DNA of 44,200 bases from Euryarchaeota archaeon UBA346 (GCA_002496355.1 DAJP01000092.1:1-44200); one strand, 5' to 3'. Shown: positions 7,648-16,404, counted from the stretch's first letter. Numbers and translations are program-made. Notes: generated from the sequence alone by a model not told the origin.

Positions 7648-8640
7648 ATGATGATGGAACGGGCGCTCCTTCCAAAATATCATGAGATCCTTGAAGAGAA
7701 CAGAAACGCCCTCTATCGTGATTGTAAACAGATCCCCGTGTCATTTGACGTCTCACAATCCACTGATGCACTCTGGAAACTCCATGATAAAACACTCCAT
7801 TCTTACAGGGTAAAGAACACAGAACAAACCCCATCGCTTCTTGATTTAAAGGTAGAACTTGCGGACCGCCTTTTCCAAGCATGTTGTTTCTGTGAACACC
7901 GCTGCAAGGTAGACCGACGGAGGACGCCAGGGGTATGCGGCGTGCAGGAAACACGAATAGCGACAGAGTTTTTACATTACGGTGAAGAAACCGTCCTTGT
8001 CCCATCGCATACGATCTTTTTTTCAGGATGCACGTTTCAGTGCGTGTTTTGCCAGAACTGGGATATCAGCCAGTTACCCTGCGGGACACCTATCTCGCCA
8101 GAAAAACTAGGAAGCATCATCGATGAGCGGAAAAAGCAAGGATCGCGCAATGTGAACTGGGTTGGTGGGGACCCGACCTCAAACCTCCTGTACATCCTTC
8201 AGGTTCTCCAACAGATGAATACGAACATCGCACAGGTGTGGAACTCGAATATGTACTGTTCAGAGCAGACCATGAAACTCCTCCATGGTGTCATCGATGT
8301 CTATCTGACTGATTTTAAATATGGGAATGATTTTTGTGCGAAACGACTCTCAAAGATCGATGGATATACTGTTATCGTGAGACGAAATCATCTGCTAGCC
8401 TACACGCAAACTGAAATCATCATACGGCATCTGGTTCTTCCTAATCACTTTGATTGTTGTTCAAAACCGGTCCTGTCTTTTATCGCAGAACATCTCCCGA
8501 ATGCACTGGTCAATATCATGGGTCAGTATAAACCAGAATACCGAGCGAATGAACAGAAAGACATCTCACGGTCGGTTACCGCTGAAGAGGTCACCCAGGT
8601 AAAAGAATATGCAGAAAAACTTGGAATCCATCAGTTATAA
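7648..8640 (+). CDS. Radical SAM protein, PflX-like (pyruvate formate-lyase activating enzyme homolog)
   Basis: 330-residue radical SAM protein of the COG1313 (PflX) type. The cluster motif CTFQCVFC (128-135) has canonical CxxxCxxC spacing. About 50 residues earlier lie extra cysteines (CCFCEHRCKVDRRRTPGVCG, about 79-98), which resemble a further metal-binding site seen in this subgroup. NWVGGDPTSN matches the SAM-binding GGDPT motif. These proteins are named after glycyl-radical activases, but no glycyl radical enzyme is next to this gene and the true substrate is unknown. It lies 27 bases after the MBL hydrolase. Confidence 0.85.
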   Translation: MMMERALLPKYHEILEENRNALYRDCKQIPVSFDVSQSTDALWKLHDKTLHSYRVKNTEQTPSLLDLKVELADRLFQACCFCEHRCKVDRRRTPGVCGVQETRIATEFLHYGEETVLVPSHTIFFSGCTFQCVFCQNWDISQLPCGTPISPEKLGSIIDERKKQGSRNVNWVGGDPTSNLLYILQVLQQMNTNIAQVWNSNMYCSEQTMKLLHGVIDVYLTDFKYGNDFCAKRLSKIDGYTVIVRRNHLLAYTQTEIIIRHLVLPNHFDCCSKPVLSFIAEHLPNALVNIMGQYKPEYRANEQKDISRSVTAEEVTQVKEYAEKLGIHQL

Positions 8641-8655
8641 ACTACACATCATATC

Positions 8656-9420
8656 TCATCGTCTCTGATTCCATTCCTTTGTCGAGAACGATTCATTTTC
8701 GAATTGCTTTGCCAGGTTTCGTTCCTCATCAGTTAATACACCCTCGATTAAATCGACATGGAATTCTTCCTCAAAACCACCCTTCATGGCACCAGCCACT
8801 TGTTTGAAACTTACTTCTTTTCCGAGGCAGTGACGAATCGACGTCACTCGTTGTTTGACGTCAGCGATGAGTTTGTCCTTGATCTTCTCATTTGGGACTT
8901 TCAGTAAAGAAAACATGGTGTCAACATCAACGTCCATTAGAACCGTCCCATGCTGCAGCACAGTCTTTAGTTTTCGTGTCTGAGCGTTCCCCGATATCTT
9001 TCGACCATCGGTCACGATATCGTTGATCGGGGCGTACTCACTACTGATCCCCAATTGTTGTAATCCTTTCATGACCGCTCCACAAACCCGAGCATAGCTT
9101 TTCAGGATGTTCTTAGGGATCGTCGGATGGGATTCAGCAATAACGATACTGTAGGTCAACTCTTTTTCATGGAACACCGCGCCTCCTCCCGTGATTCTGC
9201 GCACGTAATCAACACCAAGTCTATGACAGGCATTGATATCGATCTCCTCAACCAGGCTTTGAAAATACCCAATGGAGATCGCAGGGGGCGCCCAGCCATA
9301 GAAACGAACGGTGGGAGGCACTTTCTCGTTACTATGAGCGACAAGGATGGCTTTATCGATCGCCATGTTTGCAAACGCATTCGCATATCCTGTCTGAAGC
9401 AATCTCCATTGTTCGCTCAT
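8656..9420 (-). CDS. lplA: Lipoate-protein ligase A, catalytic domain subunit
   Basis: Biotin/lipoate ligase fold of 254 residues. Signature segments are RFYGWAPPAISIGYFQ (about 39-55), RRITGGGAVFHEKELTYS (about 75-92), DIVTDGRKISGNAQTRK with the catalytic Lys, and LQHGTVLMDVD. It activates lipoate with ATP and attaches it to lysine of E2 or H proteins. It lacks the C-terminal domain needed for adenylation; that domain is a separate gene (9417-9710) directly upstream, as in Thermoplasma. The ATG at 9420 overlaps the lplB stop (ATGA), so translation is coupled. An LipM/octanoyltransferase-type role is an alternative since lipA is in the same operon. Confidence 0.9.
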   Translation of the reverse strand: MSEQWRLLQTGYANAFANMAIDKAILVAHSNEKVPPTVRFYGWAPPAISIGYFQSLVEEIDINACHRLGVDYVRRITGGGAVFHEKELTYSIVIAESHPTIPKNILKSYARVCGAVMKGLQQLGISSEYAPINDIVTDGRKISGNAQTRKLKTVLQHGTVLMDVDVDTMFSLLKVPNEKIKDKLIADVKQRVTSIRHCLGKEVSFKQVAGAMKGGFEEEFHVDLIEGVLTDEERNLAKQFENESFSTKEWNQRR

Positions 9421-9710
9421 GAGACACACATCATAATCCCTTGGGCCAGGGATTCTGCATTCAGTCCAATAAATTCAATATGATACTTGGAGATAACGGA
9501 TGAGATCTGCTCCTGCAGCTCTTTTCGCTCAAGACAGATATTTTTTAGTTTTTTCTCCAGATGCTCGAGTGCTTCTTCAGGATATACGAAAAAATCACCG
9601 GTGATGCGGATATTGGTGATCACGTTCTTGGTTTCATCGTAGTCTAAGGTGATTTTCAGTAGCTTGCCCTGGGGCACCTTATAGATGGAGCGGGATTGCA
9701 TATGACTCAT
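9417..9710 (-). CDS. lplB: Lipoate-protein ligase accessory C-terminal-domain protein
   Basis: 97-residue protein containing KVPQGKLLKITLDYDE, NIRITGDFFVYPEEALEHLEKKL and a C-terminal helical part, the pattern of the lipoate ligase C-terminal domain (PF10437). In Thermoplasma acidophilum this domain is encoded separately and is required with LplA for lipoate adenylation. Here the stop overlaps the lplA start by four bases (ATGA), giving the same two-gene arrangement. It lies 46 bases after lipA on the minus strand. The gene name follows the Thermoplasma usage. Confidence 0.85.
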   Translation of the reverse strand: MSHMQSRSIYKVPQGKLLKITLDYDETKNVITNIRITGDFFVYPEEALEHLEKKLKNICLERKELQEQISSVISKYHIEFIGLNAESLAQGIMMCVS

Positions 9711-9756
9711 CTGTATTTGCTTGTCTTTTTAAAACGTTCCCACCAGTATCAGCGAA

Positions 9757-10602
9757 TCACAACAAAGCGTTTTGTGCATGGTACGAGCTTCGTACGAGTG
9801 GCCCTGATTCGACATGCGTAAAACCAAGCTGAACAGCAGCATTTTTCAGCTGTAAAAACTCATCCGGGGTATAGTATTTTTTTACTGGTGCATGCGTTGA
9901 GGTCGGCTGAAGGTACTGTCCAATGGTTAAGAAATCCACCTGTGCATCTCGCAAATCACGCAGTGTCGTAAGGATTTGTTCTGTGGATTCACCAAGTCCT
10001 ATCATAAGACCGGATTTCGATGGGATGTCTTTTGCCTTCGTCTTAATAATCTTCAGTACCTGTAAACTGCGTTGATAGTTCCCTTGGGGCCGCATATGGG
10101 GGAACAACTCTTCGACCACCTCAATATTGTGGTTGATGACGTCAGGGGTTGCATCAATCACGGTTTGTAATGCTGTTTCATCTCCATTGAAATCGGGGAT
10201 GAGCACCTCGATGTGACAGTCGCAATTGACCTGCCGTATGGCTCGTACGGTCTTAGAAAAAACGCTTGCTCCACCATCCAGGAGATCATCCCGTGTCACC
10301 GATGTCACCACAACATATTTCAAACCAAGGGTTCGAACGCTTTCTGCGACATCTTCTGGTTCCGTGTCGTTCAAGGGACCTGTTGGCCCATGGGAAACAT
10401 TACAGTACCTGCAATGTCTGGTGCAGGTGTCTCCAAGGAGGAGAAAGACAGCGGTGCCGCTGCCGAAACACTCAGCGATATTTGGGCATTTTGCCTCCTC
10501 GCATATCGTATGTAGCTTTGTGGACCGTAGCAACGTTTTTACTTTTGAATAATTTTCTCCACTGCCGATCCGTACTTTGAGCCAATCTGGATGTCGTCTC
10601 AT
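9757..10602 (-). CDS. lipA: Lipoyl synthase
   Basis: Radical SAM enzyme inserting two sulfurs into protein-bound octanoyl groups. Both clusters are intact: the auxiliary cluster ligands CEEAKCPNIAEC (34-45) and radical SAM motif CTRHCRYC (60-67), plus the C-terminal RSSYH (from about 271) whose serine ligates the auxiliary cluster. Length 281 is normal. The start codon overlaps the stop of the DUF63 gene (ATGA). No lipB octanoyltransferase is present in the window, so the neighbouring LplA/LplB pair may supply the acyl carrier step. This is the canonical LipA rather than the two-subunit LipS1/LipS2 reported in other archaea. Confidence 0.95.
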   Translation of the reverse strand: MRRHPDWLKVRIGSGENYSKVKTLLRSTKLHTICEEAKCPNIAECFGSGTAVFLLLGDTCTRHCRYCNVSHGPTGPLNDTEPEDVAESVRTLGLKYVVVTSVTRDDLLDGGASVFSKTVRAIRQVNCDCHIEVLIPDFNGDETALQTVIDATPDVINHNIEVVEELFPHMRPQGNYQRSLQVLKIIKTKAKDIPSKSGLMIGLGESTEQILTTLRDLRDAQVDFLTIGQYLQPTSTHAPVKKYYTPDEFLQLKNAAVQLGFTHVESGPLVRSSYHAQNALL

Positions 10603-11855
10603 ACGCCCATCGTCACCCGTAACAGATCCCGTAACCCGGGGGAGATACCCAGGATGAAAATACCGATTTTCAGCAGGTTGACGAACCGGGAATACCGTTC
10701 CAGTTCTTTTTTATACAAGATGTCAAAGACATAGATCACCAGGATAATGAGAAGGAATTTCACAATCGGGAACAGTGGGGGCCATGCCTCCATCAGACTA
10801 TTTGACGCTGGGTGTTTCTCGATATACGAGGGCAACCCCATCTGCAGGGGATCATAAATGCTCACGTAGCTGGTGATCCCATCGATCAGATGACCAGCGA
10901 TCATCGAGAGATTCAATGGGTGTGTATACATCGCAAAACGCTCGCTTTTCCGGTTTTTCCAAGCAACCAGATACACTGCAGACACAATGAGACTGACCAG
11001 CCCGATGACTAGGAGTAAGACATTGACGTAGGTACCGTATGCCTGGCTCCATTGATCCCCTAGTATCCATCGTCCTATCAGGAAAAAACAGGGGAGTACG
11101 ACCAGGAGCCCGCCGGAGAACACAACCGTGTTAATCGTGATGGTCTGTTTTCTCAGGAACCGATACAGGAATGGAAGATACGCAAGAAAAGAAAGGCCGT
11201 AAAAGAACACCGGCTCGATAGTAGTGACTCCGAAATCGAATCCTAGAGCCCAAAGTACCGTGTAAAATCCATCAAAGAGAACAAATACAAGGAGAAGAAG
11301 GATGAGTGTTTTCCTCGGAGATACGACTTTTTTTTTTAGGAAATATCCAAGGATGAGGAAAATCAACACAAAGAATGTTGTCTGAAAATAAATCAGTGGT
11401 GAGATAAACCAGAACACGTATGGTTCGACAAAAAAGTTCGTGTCCTCCAACACACGGGTCACGGGACCAAACAGGATATAAGGGAGCAACGCCAGGCAGA
11501 AATACCAATCAATCCGGATATCTAGTTTCTTGAGTAATTTGTATAACCCAAAGAGAGCGCATACAAGGATAATCCCATACGTAAGCTCAGAAATCAACGT
11601 GTATCCTTCTTGTGCTACGACACCATGATAGGAGACCGAATGGCCAGTCGCATCAGCAACCACGGGTCCCCAGTAATACTTCCAGATCCATTGGTCATAC
11701 ACAAGGGTTGGTGCGAGCAGGTAGCCGATGATGATGCAGACAAGGATCCCTAGAAAAATAACGAGGGGGAGGATTGTTCGTTGTCGTGCTGTAAAATGTG
11801 GAAATTTCATGTGCTCAGGGTTAAGAAAATAACCATATATTAATCTACCCGCCAT
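10599..11855 (-). CDS. DUF63 family multi-pass membrane protein
   Basis: 418-residue membrane protein with roughly nine or ten hydrophobic segments. The pattern RVLEDTNFF, IYFQTTFFV and GHLIDGITSYVSI matches DUF63, an archaeal integral membrane family of unknown function with conserved acidic residues in membrane-proximal positions. It is the first gene of the lipoylation operon and overlaps lipA by four bases. Start choice: the ATG at 11855 lies about 22-27 bases from a TTATTATAA element shared with the divergent protease gene; a second ATG at 11810 lies about 26 bases after another TATA-like ATTAATATATGG, so either could be used. Whether DUF63 takes part in lipoate metabolism is unknown. 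Confidence 0.85.
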   Translation of the reverse strand: MAGRLIYGYFLNPEHMKFPHFTARQRTILPLVIFLGILVCIIIGYLLAPTLVYDQWIWKYYWGPVVADATGHSVSYHGVVAQEGYTLISELTYGIILVCALFGLYKLLKKLDIRIDWYFCLALLPYILFGPVTRVLEDTNFFVEPYVFWFISPLIYFQTTFFVLIFLILGYFLKKKVVSPRKTLILLLLVFVLFDGFYTVLWALGFDFGVTTIEPVFFYGLSFLAYLPFLYRFLRKQTITINTVVFSGGLLVVLPCFFLIGRWILGDQWSQAYGTYVNVLLLVIGLVSLIVSAVYLVAWKNRKSERFAMYTHPLNLSMIAGHLIDGITSYVSIYDPLQMGLPSYIEKHPASNSLMEAWPPLFPIVKFLLIILVIYVFDILYKKELERYSRFVNLLKIGIFILGISPGLRDLLRVTMGV

Positions 11856-11870
11856 GAGAAAGCGAATAAC

Positions 11871-11884
11871 AATTATTATAAAGG
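11871..11884. promoter_or_regulatory. Shared divergent TATA element
   Basis: ATTATTATAAAGG lies between the divergent DUF63 gene (start 11855, minus) and the protease gene (start 11916, plus). The near-palindromic TTATTATAA core is about the right distance for transcription in both directions, giving a leaderless DUF63 message and a leader of about ten bases with GGGGA for the protease. Confidence 0.45.
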
Positions 11885-11915
11885 AAAAATATTATCTATA
11901 CTATAGGGGAATCCT

Positions 11916-13019
11916 ATGAAGAATACTCTTCCAATTCTTTGTGTCATGCTCTTGGTATTACCAGTTGTTTCTGTAAATGCGATGGGGACCAGGTCCATTG
12001 GACAGGAAGCACTGTTACCTCCTGCATTCAGTTGGCGGAACATCAACGGAACTGATTTTACAACACCTGTGAAAGATCAGTCCCCTGCACCAACCTGCGA
12101 AGCGTTTGGGCTTGTGGCGGCTTTAGAGACAAAGATGCAATACCAACTCGGGGAATTGTATAACCCTGATTTGTCAGAAAATCACTTGTATTTCTATGCG
12201 GGAGGATCCATTGAAGAAGGATGGGTCAACATCGTTGATGCAGCTAATTATCTCATAGAGCATGGCGTCCCAGATGAGGGGTGCTACCCTGATCCGCACC
12301 GGCCATTCGATTATCCATTTGAAAGCCTTCGGGGGTGGGAGAACCGAACCGTGAAAATCACGAACTGGAGTTGGGTCGACCATGATGTTACCACAATGAA
12401 ACAAGCGTTAATCGACCATGGGCCGTTGATTATCTGTATCCATTTCTGGCAGGATTTCTTCTATTATTTCGGAGGAGTATACAAAAACCATGCGGGAGAT
12501 TATGCGGGTGGTCATGTCGTCACCATCGTTGGATACGATGATAGCAAAAGCTGCTGGATTGTAAAGAACAGCTGGGGTACAAAATGGGGAGAAAAAGGCT
12601 ATTTCCGGATGGCTTATGACGCAGACATGCTAGCCACTTGGTATGGTCCAGGCACAGGGGTGATGTATTTGGATGGAGTTTATGGGAACCTTAAACCAGA
12701 CGCCCCGAAAGTCTACATAGAGAAACCAGACTATTCTCACAGCTATTTTTTCGGCATTGGACTACCGATCCTTATAAAAAATGTGTCGATCCAGAAAGCA
12801 GCTGCTCGTATCTTCGGACCACTCACGGTCAGGGTGACAACGCAGGATACTACCTCCGTGGAATTCTTTATCGATGATATGTCTCAATATGTTGACACCG
12901 AGGCACCATTCTCCTGGAAGCTTGATACAACCAGAGGCTTACATACCCTCATGGTTGAAGCGACCAATGACCAGAATGTCTCCTCCCTTGACATACAAGA
13001 CATCTACGTGATATTCTAG
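11916..13019 (+). CDS. Secreted papain-like (C1) cysteine protease with C-terminal Ig-like domain
   Basis: Signal peptide about residues 1-22 (hydrophobic, ending SVNA). The papain fold follows: TPVKDQSPAPTCEAFG with nucleophile Cys61, GGHVVTIVGY with His200, and VKNSWGTKWGEKGYF with Asn218, completing the triad. Two features differ from standard papains: the Trp next to the nucleophile is Glu62, and the disulfide cysteine three residues before it is missing. Residues about 265-367 form an Ig-like module (VEFFIDDM, FSWKLDTTRGLHTLMVEATN) resembling Big-type domains and the end of the protein at 25618-27096. It would act outside the cell, perhaps as a surface protease. No propeptide is evident. 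Confidence 0.88.
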   Translation: MKNTLPILCVMLLVLPVVSVNAMGTRSIGQEALLPPAFSWRNINGTDFTTPVKDQSPAPTCEAFGLVAALETKMQYQLGELYNPDLSENHLYFYAGGSIEEGWVNIVDAANYLIEHGVPDEGCYPDPHRPFDYPFESLRGWENRTVKITNWSWVDHDVTTMKQALIDHGPLIICIHFWQDFFYYFGGVYKNHAGDYAGGHVVTIVGYDDSKSCWIVKNSWGTKWGEKGYFRMAYDADMLATWYGPGTGVMYLDGVYGNLKPDAPKVYIEKPDYSHSYFFGIGLPILIKNVSIQKAAARIFGPLTVRVTTQDTTSVEFFIDDMSQYVDTEAPFSWKLDTTRGLHTLMVEATNDQNVSSLDIQDIYVIF

Positions 13020-13135
13020 GTCGTCCAGATGGTTTACATTCAAAAGCTAAAATCTCCTTATAAAGGGTTAATAAAGTATAGAGGAGACCACTAAGAAAAG
13101 ATAATAAACATGTAGTTTACTCCCCTAGGTCCAAT

Positions 13136-14230
13136 ATGGAGCGATTTACTAAATTCAAAACGATGATTTTCCCCAGGGAAGTCATCGTTGGTCATAATAC
13201 AACAGATCAGATCAAAGGAATCTGCAATCACCTGGCAACAAGTAACAATGTGTTGCTGGTCTGCGATAAGAACACCAAGAAGATATCTGGCGACCGCATC
13301 GAGAAGATACTTGCAGGAGCCGGTTATGACGTCAACATGGTTGTCCTGTCATTACCTCTGATAAAAAGAGACGTGCTTCCAGCATGGCCGACAATACGCG
13401 AAGTCAACACCGTGGTGAAGGAAGCGAAACGAACAGGCTCAGATTTCCTCCTAGGTGTTGGCGGAGGCTCTGTTATAGACGTCACAAAATGCGCCACCTA
13501 CGAGCTCTCTACAAATTTTGTCAGTGTTCCAACGTCTGCGTCCCATGACGGGATGGCATCCCCTCGTGCCGCACTCAAAGACAAGAAAGGATCCATCTCA
13601 AAAAGCGCGGTTTCTCCCATAGCTGTGCTGGCCGACACCGCAGTCATCATGAGAGCACCCTATCGGATGCTTGCCTCAGGATGCGCTGATGTGATATCGA
13701 ATCTCACCGCGGTGAAAGACTGGGAGCTTGCCAATCGTTTAAAGGATGAAGAATTTAGTACCTTTGCCGCATCACTCTCCATGACATCCTCTCAACTGCT
13801 GCTCGATAAGGCGGAGGATATCCGCACAGGCCTTGAAGAAGCGATCTGGCAGGCGATCAAATGCATGGTCGTCTCAGGGGTCGCGATGAGTGTCGCAGGA
13901 AACACACGGCCCGCCTCTGGTGCTGAACATATGTTCTCCCATATGCTTGATTCTATCGCACCAGGGAAAGCATTGCATGGGGAACAATGTGGGGTCGGTT
14001 CCATCATGATGATGTACCTGCATGGCGGAGACTGGGAGCAGATACGTGATGCGTTGAAAATGATTGGGTCACCAACCACCGCAAAAGAACTCAACATCCC
14101 AAAGAAAAAAATAATCCAGGCTCTGATGGGTGCACAGAAGATACGCCCTGATAGATACACTATTCTTGGTGAGCTTGGATTAACCGAGGATGCTGCGAAG
14201 AAGCTGGCGAAGATAACCGGAGTGATTTAA
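13136..14230 (+). CDS. egsA: NAD(P)-dependent sn-glycerol-1-phosphate dehydrogenase
   Basis: Makes sn-glycerol-1-phosphate from DHAP, the stereochemical basis of archaeal ether lipids, so a strong archaeal marker. 364 residues. Visible motifs: nucleotide-binding GVGGGSVIDVTK (about 107-118), PTSASHDGMASPRA, ASGCADVISN with the zinc-binding Asp, and SGAEHMFSHMLD plus LHGEQCGVG with zinc-ligand histidines. Upstream AT-rich elements CCTTATAAAGG (about 13050) and AAGATAATAAAC (about 13097) are promoter candidates. The stop overlaps the start of the UPF0179 gene (TAATG), so the two are coupled. Confidence 0.96.
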   Translation: MERFTKFKTMIFPREVIVGHNTTDQIKGICNHLATSNNVLLVCDKNTKKISGDRIEKILAGAGYDVNMVVLSLPLIKRDVLPAWPTIREVNTVVKEAKRTGSDFLLGVGGGSVIDVTKCATYELSTNFVSVPTSASHDGMASPRAALKDKKGSISKSAVSPIAVLADTAVIMRAPYRMLASGCADVISNLTAVKDWELANRLKDEEFSTFAASLSMTSSQLLLDKAEDIRTGLEEAIWQAIKCMVVSGVAMSVAGNTRPASGAEHMFSHMLDSIAPGKALHGEQCGVGSIMMMYLHGGDWEQIRDALKMIGSPTTAKELNIPKKKIIQALMGAQKIRPDRYTILGELGLTEDAAKKLAKITGVI

Positions 14231-14658
14231 TGGTCCTGGTGACGCTTGTTGGGGAACAACTCGCTGTCGAAGGACAAGAATTCGTCTACCTTGGTTCGAA
14301 CAGCGAATGTCGTAACTGTCAACTGAAAACAGTCTGCTTCAACCTCAAACCAGGGAGGAATTACCGGATCACCAAGTTACGGGATAAATTCCATGAATGT
14401 AACATCCATGAAGGAAAAGTAATTGTCGTGGAAGTCGAAGAACTTCCGTTAACGGTCGCTGTTTCACAGCAACCTTCCGAAGGAGCAACCACGATCATTG
14501 AAAAGAAAGATTGCAGGGACATCGGATGCGATTCCTTTGCCATCTGTACCACCACAGCGCTTCAGAACGGGAAAACCTATACTATACGGAAGGTGTATGA
14601 AAAACTAACCTGCCCGAAGAAATATGAGTTATACAAAGTGGATGTCTCAGATTCATAA
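14230..14658 (+). CDS. UPF0179 family cysteine-rich protein
   Basis: 142-residue protein of archaeal family UPF0179. Cysteines are arranged in two blocks: SECRNCQLKTVCFNLKPG (about 25-42) and DCRDIGCDSFAIC (about 97-109), with single cysteines in HECNIHEG and LTCPKK, suggesting metal binding (zinc or Fe-S). No function is established. Its ATG overlaps the stop of the G1P dehydrogenase gene by one base, suggesting a link to that gene or shared expression. The ending lies 51 bases from the convergent metK. Confidence 0.85.
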   Translation: MVLVTLVGEQLAVEGQEFVYLGSNSECRNCQLKTVCFNLKPGRNYRITKLRDKFHECNIHEGKVIVVEVEELPLTVAVSQQPSEGATTIIEKKDCRDIGCDSFAICTTTALQNGKTYTIRKVYEKLTCPKKYELYKVDVSDS

Positions 14659-14709
14659 CAAAGAACCCTGTCCACCAGGTTTCAGAAAAAAAGGAGAAAT
14701 AATGAGGCG

Positions 14710-15879
14710 TTAGATCTTTGCCTCAGTTTTTATTAGTTTTACTTTATCGGTTTTTTCCCAGGTGAAATCAGGTTCCTCTCGTCCGAAATGACCATACGCA
14801 GCCGTGTTTTTGAAGATCGGTCGACGAAGGTCAAGTTGACTGATGATATCAGCGGGTCGAATCGGGAAGAATTCCCTGATGAGTTTTTCAATAGCATCTA
14901 GAGAGATCTTGTTTGTACCAAAACAATCGATGTTGATGGACACAGGCTCTGCTACACCAATGGCATAGGCGAACTGGATCTCACATTTCTCTGCGATCCC
15001 CGAAGCGACGATGTTTTTTGCGATATACCGTGTCGCATATGCTGCACTCCGATCTACTTTTGTCGGGTCTTTCCCAGAGAACGCACCACCACCATGTCTT
15101 CCAATACCACCGTAGGTATCAACAATGATTTTTCGTCCCGTAAGACCAGCATCAGCATAGGGTCCTCCACGGACAAATGCTCCGGTGGGGTTGACATGGA
15201 AAATCGTATCCTTATCGATCCATTCGTTGCAGACCGGTTTGATGACTGTCTCAATGACATCTTTTCGTATCCGGTCATGGGCAACGCCACCATCATGCTG
15301 GGTGGAGACCACAATCGTATGAGCCCGGAGTGGTTTTCCTTTTTCATCGTATTCAATGGAAACCTGTGATTTCCCATCCGGTCTAAGGTAGGAGATTCGA
15401 TTGGTTTTCCTCATCTCAGACAATCGTTTGGTGAGTTTATGAGCAAGCAGGATTGGTAATGGCATGAATTCCTTGGTTTCATTGCAGGCGTACCCGTACA
15501 TCATACCCTGGTCGCCAGCTCCTTGCTCCTTATGCAATCCTTTTCCAGCGGTAACACCTTGAGAGATGTCTGGGCTTTGTTCGGTGATTTGGACCCATAC
15601 GGAGCAGGTTTCCCACTCAATGCCGTATTCTGATTTTGTGTATCCGATTCCTTTGATGGTATCACGAACAATGTGAGGAATGTCGATGTAGGCGTCTGTG
15701 GTCATTTCACCAAAGACCATGACACCTCCGTTCTTTGTTCCAGTTTCGACTGCGACCCGTGAGTTTTTATCCTGCCGGAGCGCCTCATCGAGGATCGCAT
15801 CAGAGATCAAATCGCACATTTTATCGGGATGTCCTTCAGTGACGGATTCAGAACTTATGATACTTTTTCGTTTTGTCAT
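14710..15879 (-). CDS. metK: S-adenosylmethionine synthetase, bacterial/eukaryotic type
   Basis: Makes SAM from methionine and ATP. 389 residues with the classical MetK signatures SESVTEGHPDKMCDLISDAI, GAGDQGMMYGYA, GGPYADAGLTGRKIIVDTYG and GGGAFSGKDPTKVDRSAAY. Most archaea carry a very different MAT, so this gene suggests transfer from bacteria. The start has AGGTGA five bases upstream, and a TATA-like CTTAATAAATTCC lies about 50-60 bases before the ATG. SAM produced feeds the radical SAM enzymes encoded in this window (LipA, PflX-like, B12-type). No SAM riboswitch-like structure was noticed in the short leader. Confidence 0.96.
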   Translation of the reverse strand: MTKRKSIISSESVTEGHPDKMCDLISDAILDEALRQDKNSRVAVETGTKNGGVMVFGEMTTDAYIDIPHIVRDTIKGIGYTKSEYGIEWETCSVWVQITEQSPDISQGVTAGKGLHKEQGAGDQGMMYGYACNETKEFMPLPILLAHKLTKRLSEMRKTNRISYLRPDGKSQVSIEYDEKGKPLRAHTIVVSTQHDGGVAHDRIRKDVIETVIKPVCNEWIDKDTIFHVNPTGAFVRGGPYADAGLTGRKIIVDTYGGIGRHGGGAFSGKDPTKVDRSAAYATRYIAKNIVASGIAEKCEIQFAYAIGVAEPVSINIDCFGTNKISLDAIEKLIREFFPIRPADIISQLDLRRPIFKNTAAYGHFGREEPDFTWEKTDKVKLIKTEAKI

Positions 15880-15965
15880 ATCTTCACCTAGTAAAGAACC
15901 TCGTATTTAGGAATTCCACAACCAGAAGGAATTTATTAAGTTTATCAAAGAGGAACCGGTTGGTG

Positions 15966-15981
15966 AAAAAAAAAGGAAAAA
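15966..15981 (-). terminator. T-tract terminator after DUF6015 gene
   Basis: On the minus strand, TTTTT-CC-TTTTTTTTT lies 16 bases after the stop of the DUF6015 gene and before metK on the same strand. This is the typical T-rich form of archaeal termination. It would separate the DUF6015 and metK transcription units. Confidence 0.45.
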
Positions 15982-15996
15982 GAGACGGGAGTCGCT

Positions 15997-16404
15997 TTAC
16001 CCTATTTTTCTTGTGGTCGTCCACATGTCGTCTTCGATGGTGTTGTAGATGTCGTCATCGGAGACATTCTTCGGTTGTCTTTTATCCACAAGAAGAGCAC
16101 TTCTTTCCGAGCCGTTTTCTTTCGAGTAGCGGGCTATTGTGTCTTTTTTGAGGCGCCAGTAATGGGTACGCCATTCCCGGCCATCATATAACGTGGTTTC
16201 TTCCCGCTCGGTCGTTAACATCCCCTCTTCTTCGAGGATGTAGAAGAGCTGTCGGTCTTCAGGGTCTAAGACGTTGTCGATGACTCGGTCGTCAAAACCG
16301 AAGATATCCATGACAAATCCAGCGTCTCGTCGGGCTTCCTCGATGTCGATGCCGACACGATTGGCGATTGCTTTTGATAAATCATCGAGTGTAATAATAG
16401 TCAT
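15997..16404 (-). CDS. DUF6015-like protein
   Basis: 135-residue acidic, soluble protein. It begins MTIITLDDLSKAIANRVG with a helical N-terminal segment (IEEARRDAGFVMDIFGFDDR), followed by VLDPEDRQLFYILEEEGMLTTEREETTLYDG, which looks like a winged-helix-style region ending in a beta hairpin (GREWRTHYWRLKK). I recognise the pattern as DUF6015, found in Thermoplasmata-related archaea; the function is unknown and a DNA-binding or partner-binding role is only a guess. The ATG at 16404 is preferred over 16413 because AAGGAAG lies at proper spacing for the inner start. It is divergent from the PfkB kinase across a 222-bp gap with AT-rich promoter-like elements. Confidence 0.7.
   Translation of the reverse strand: MTIITLDDLSKAIANRVGIDIEEARRDAGFVMDIFGFDDRVIDNVLDPEDRQLFYILEEEGMLTTEREETTLYDGREWRTHYWRLKKDTIARYSKENGSERSALLVDKRQPKNVSDDDIYNTIEDDMWTTTRKIG

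Noticed and set aside
7487..8005. Minus-strand ORF of 172 codons opposite the MBL and radical SAM genes
   Set aside because: Both plus-strand genes show clear family motifs over this stretch; the minus frame has no recognisable pattern.
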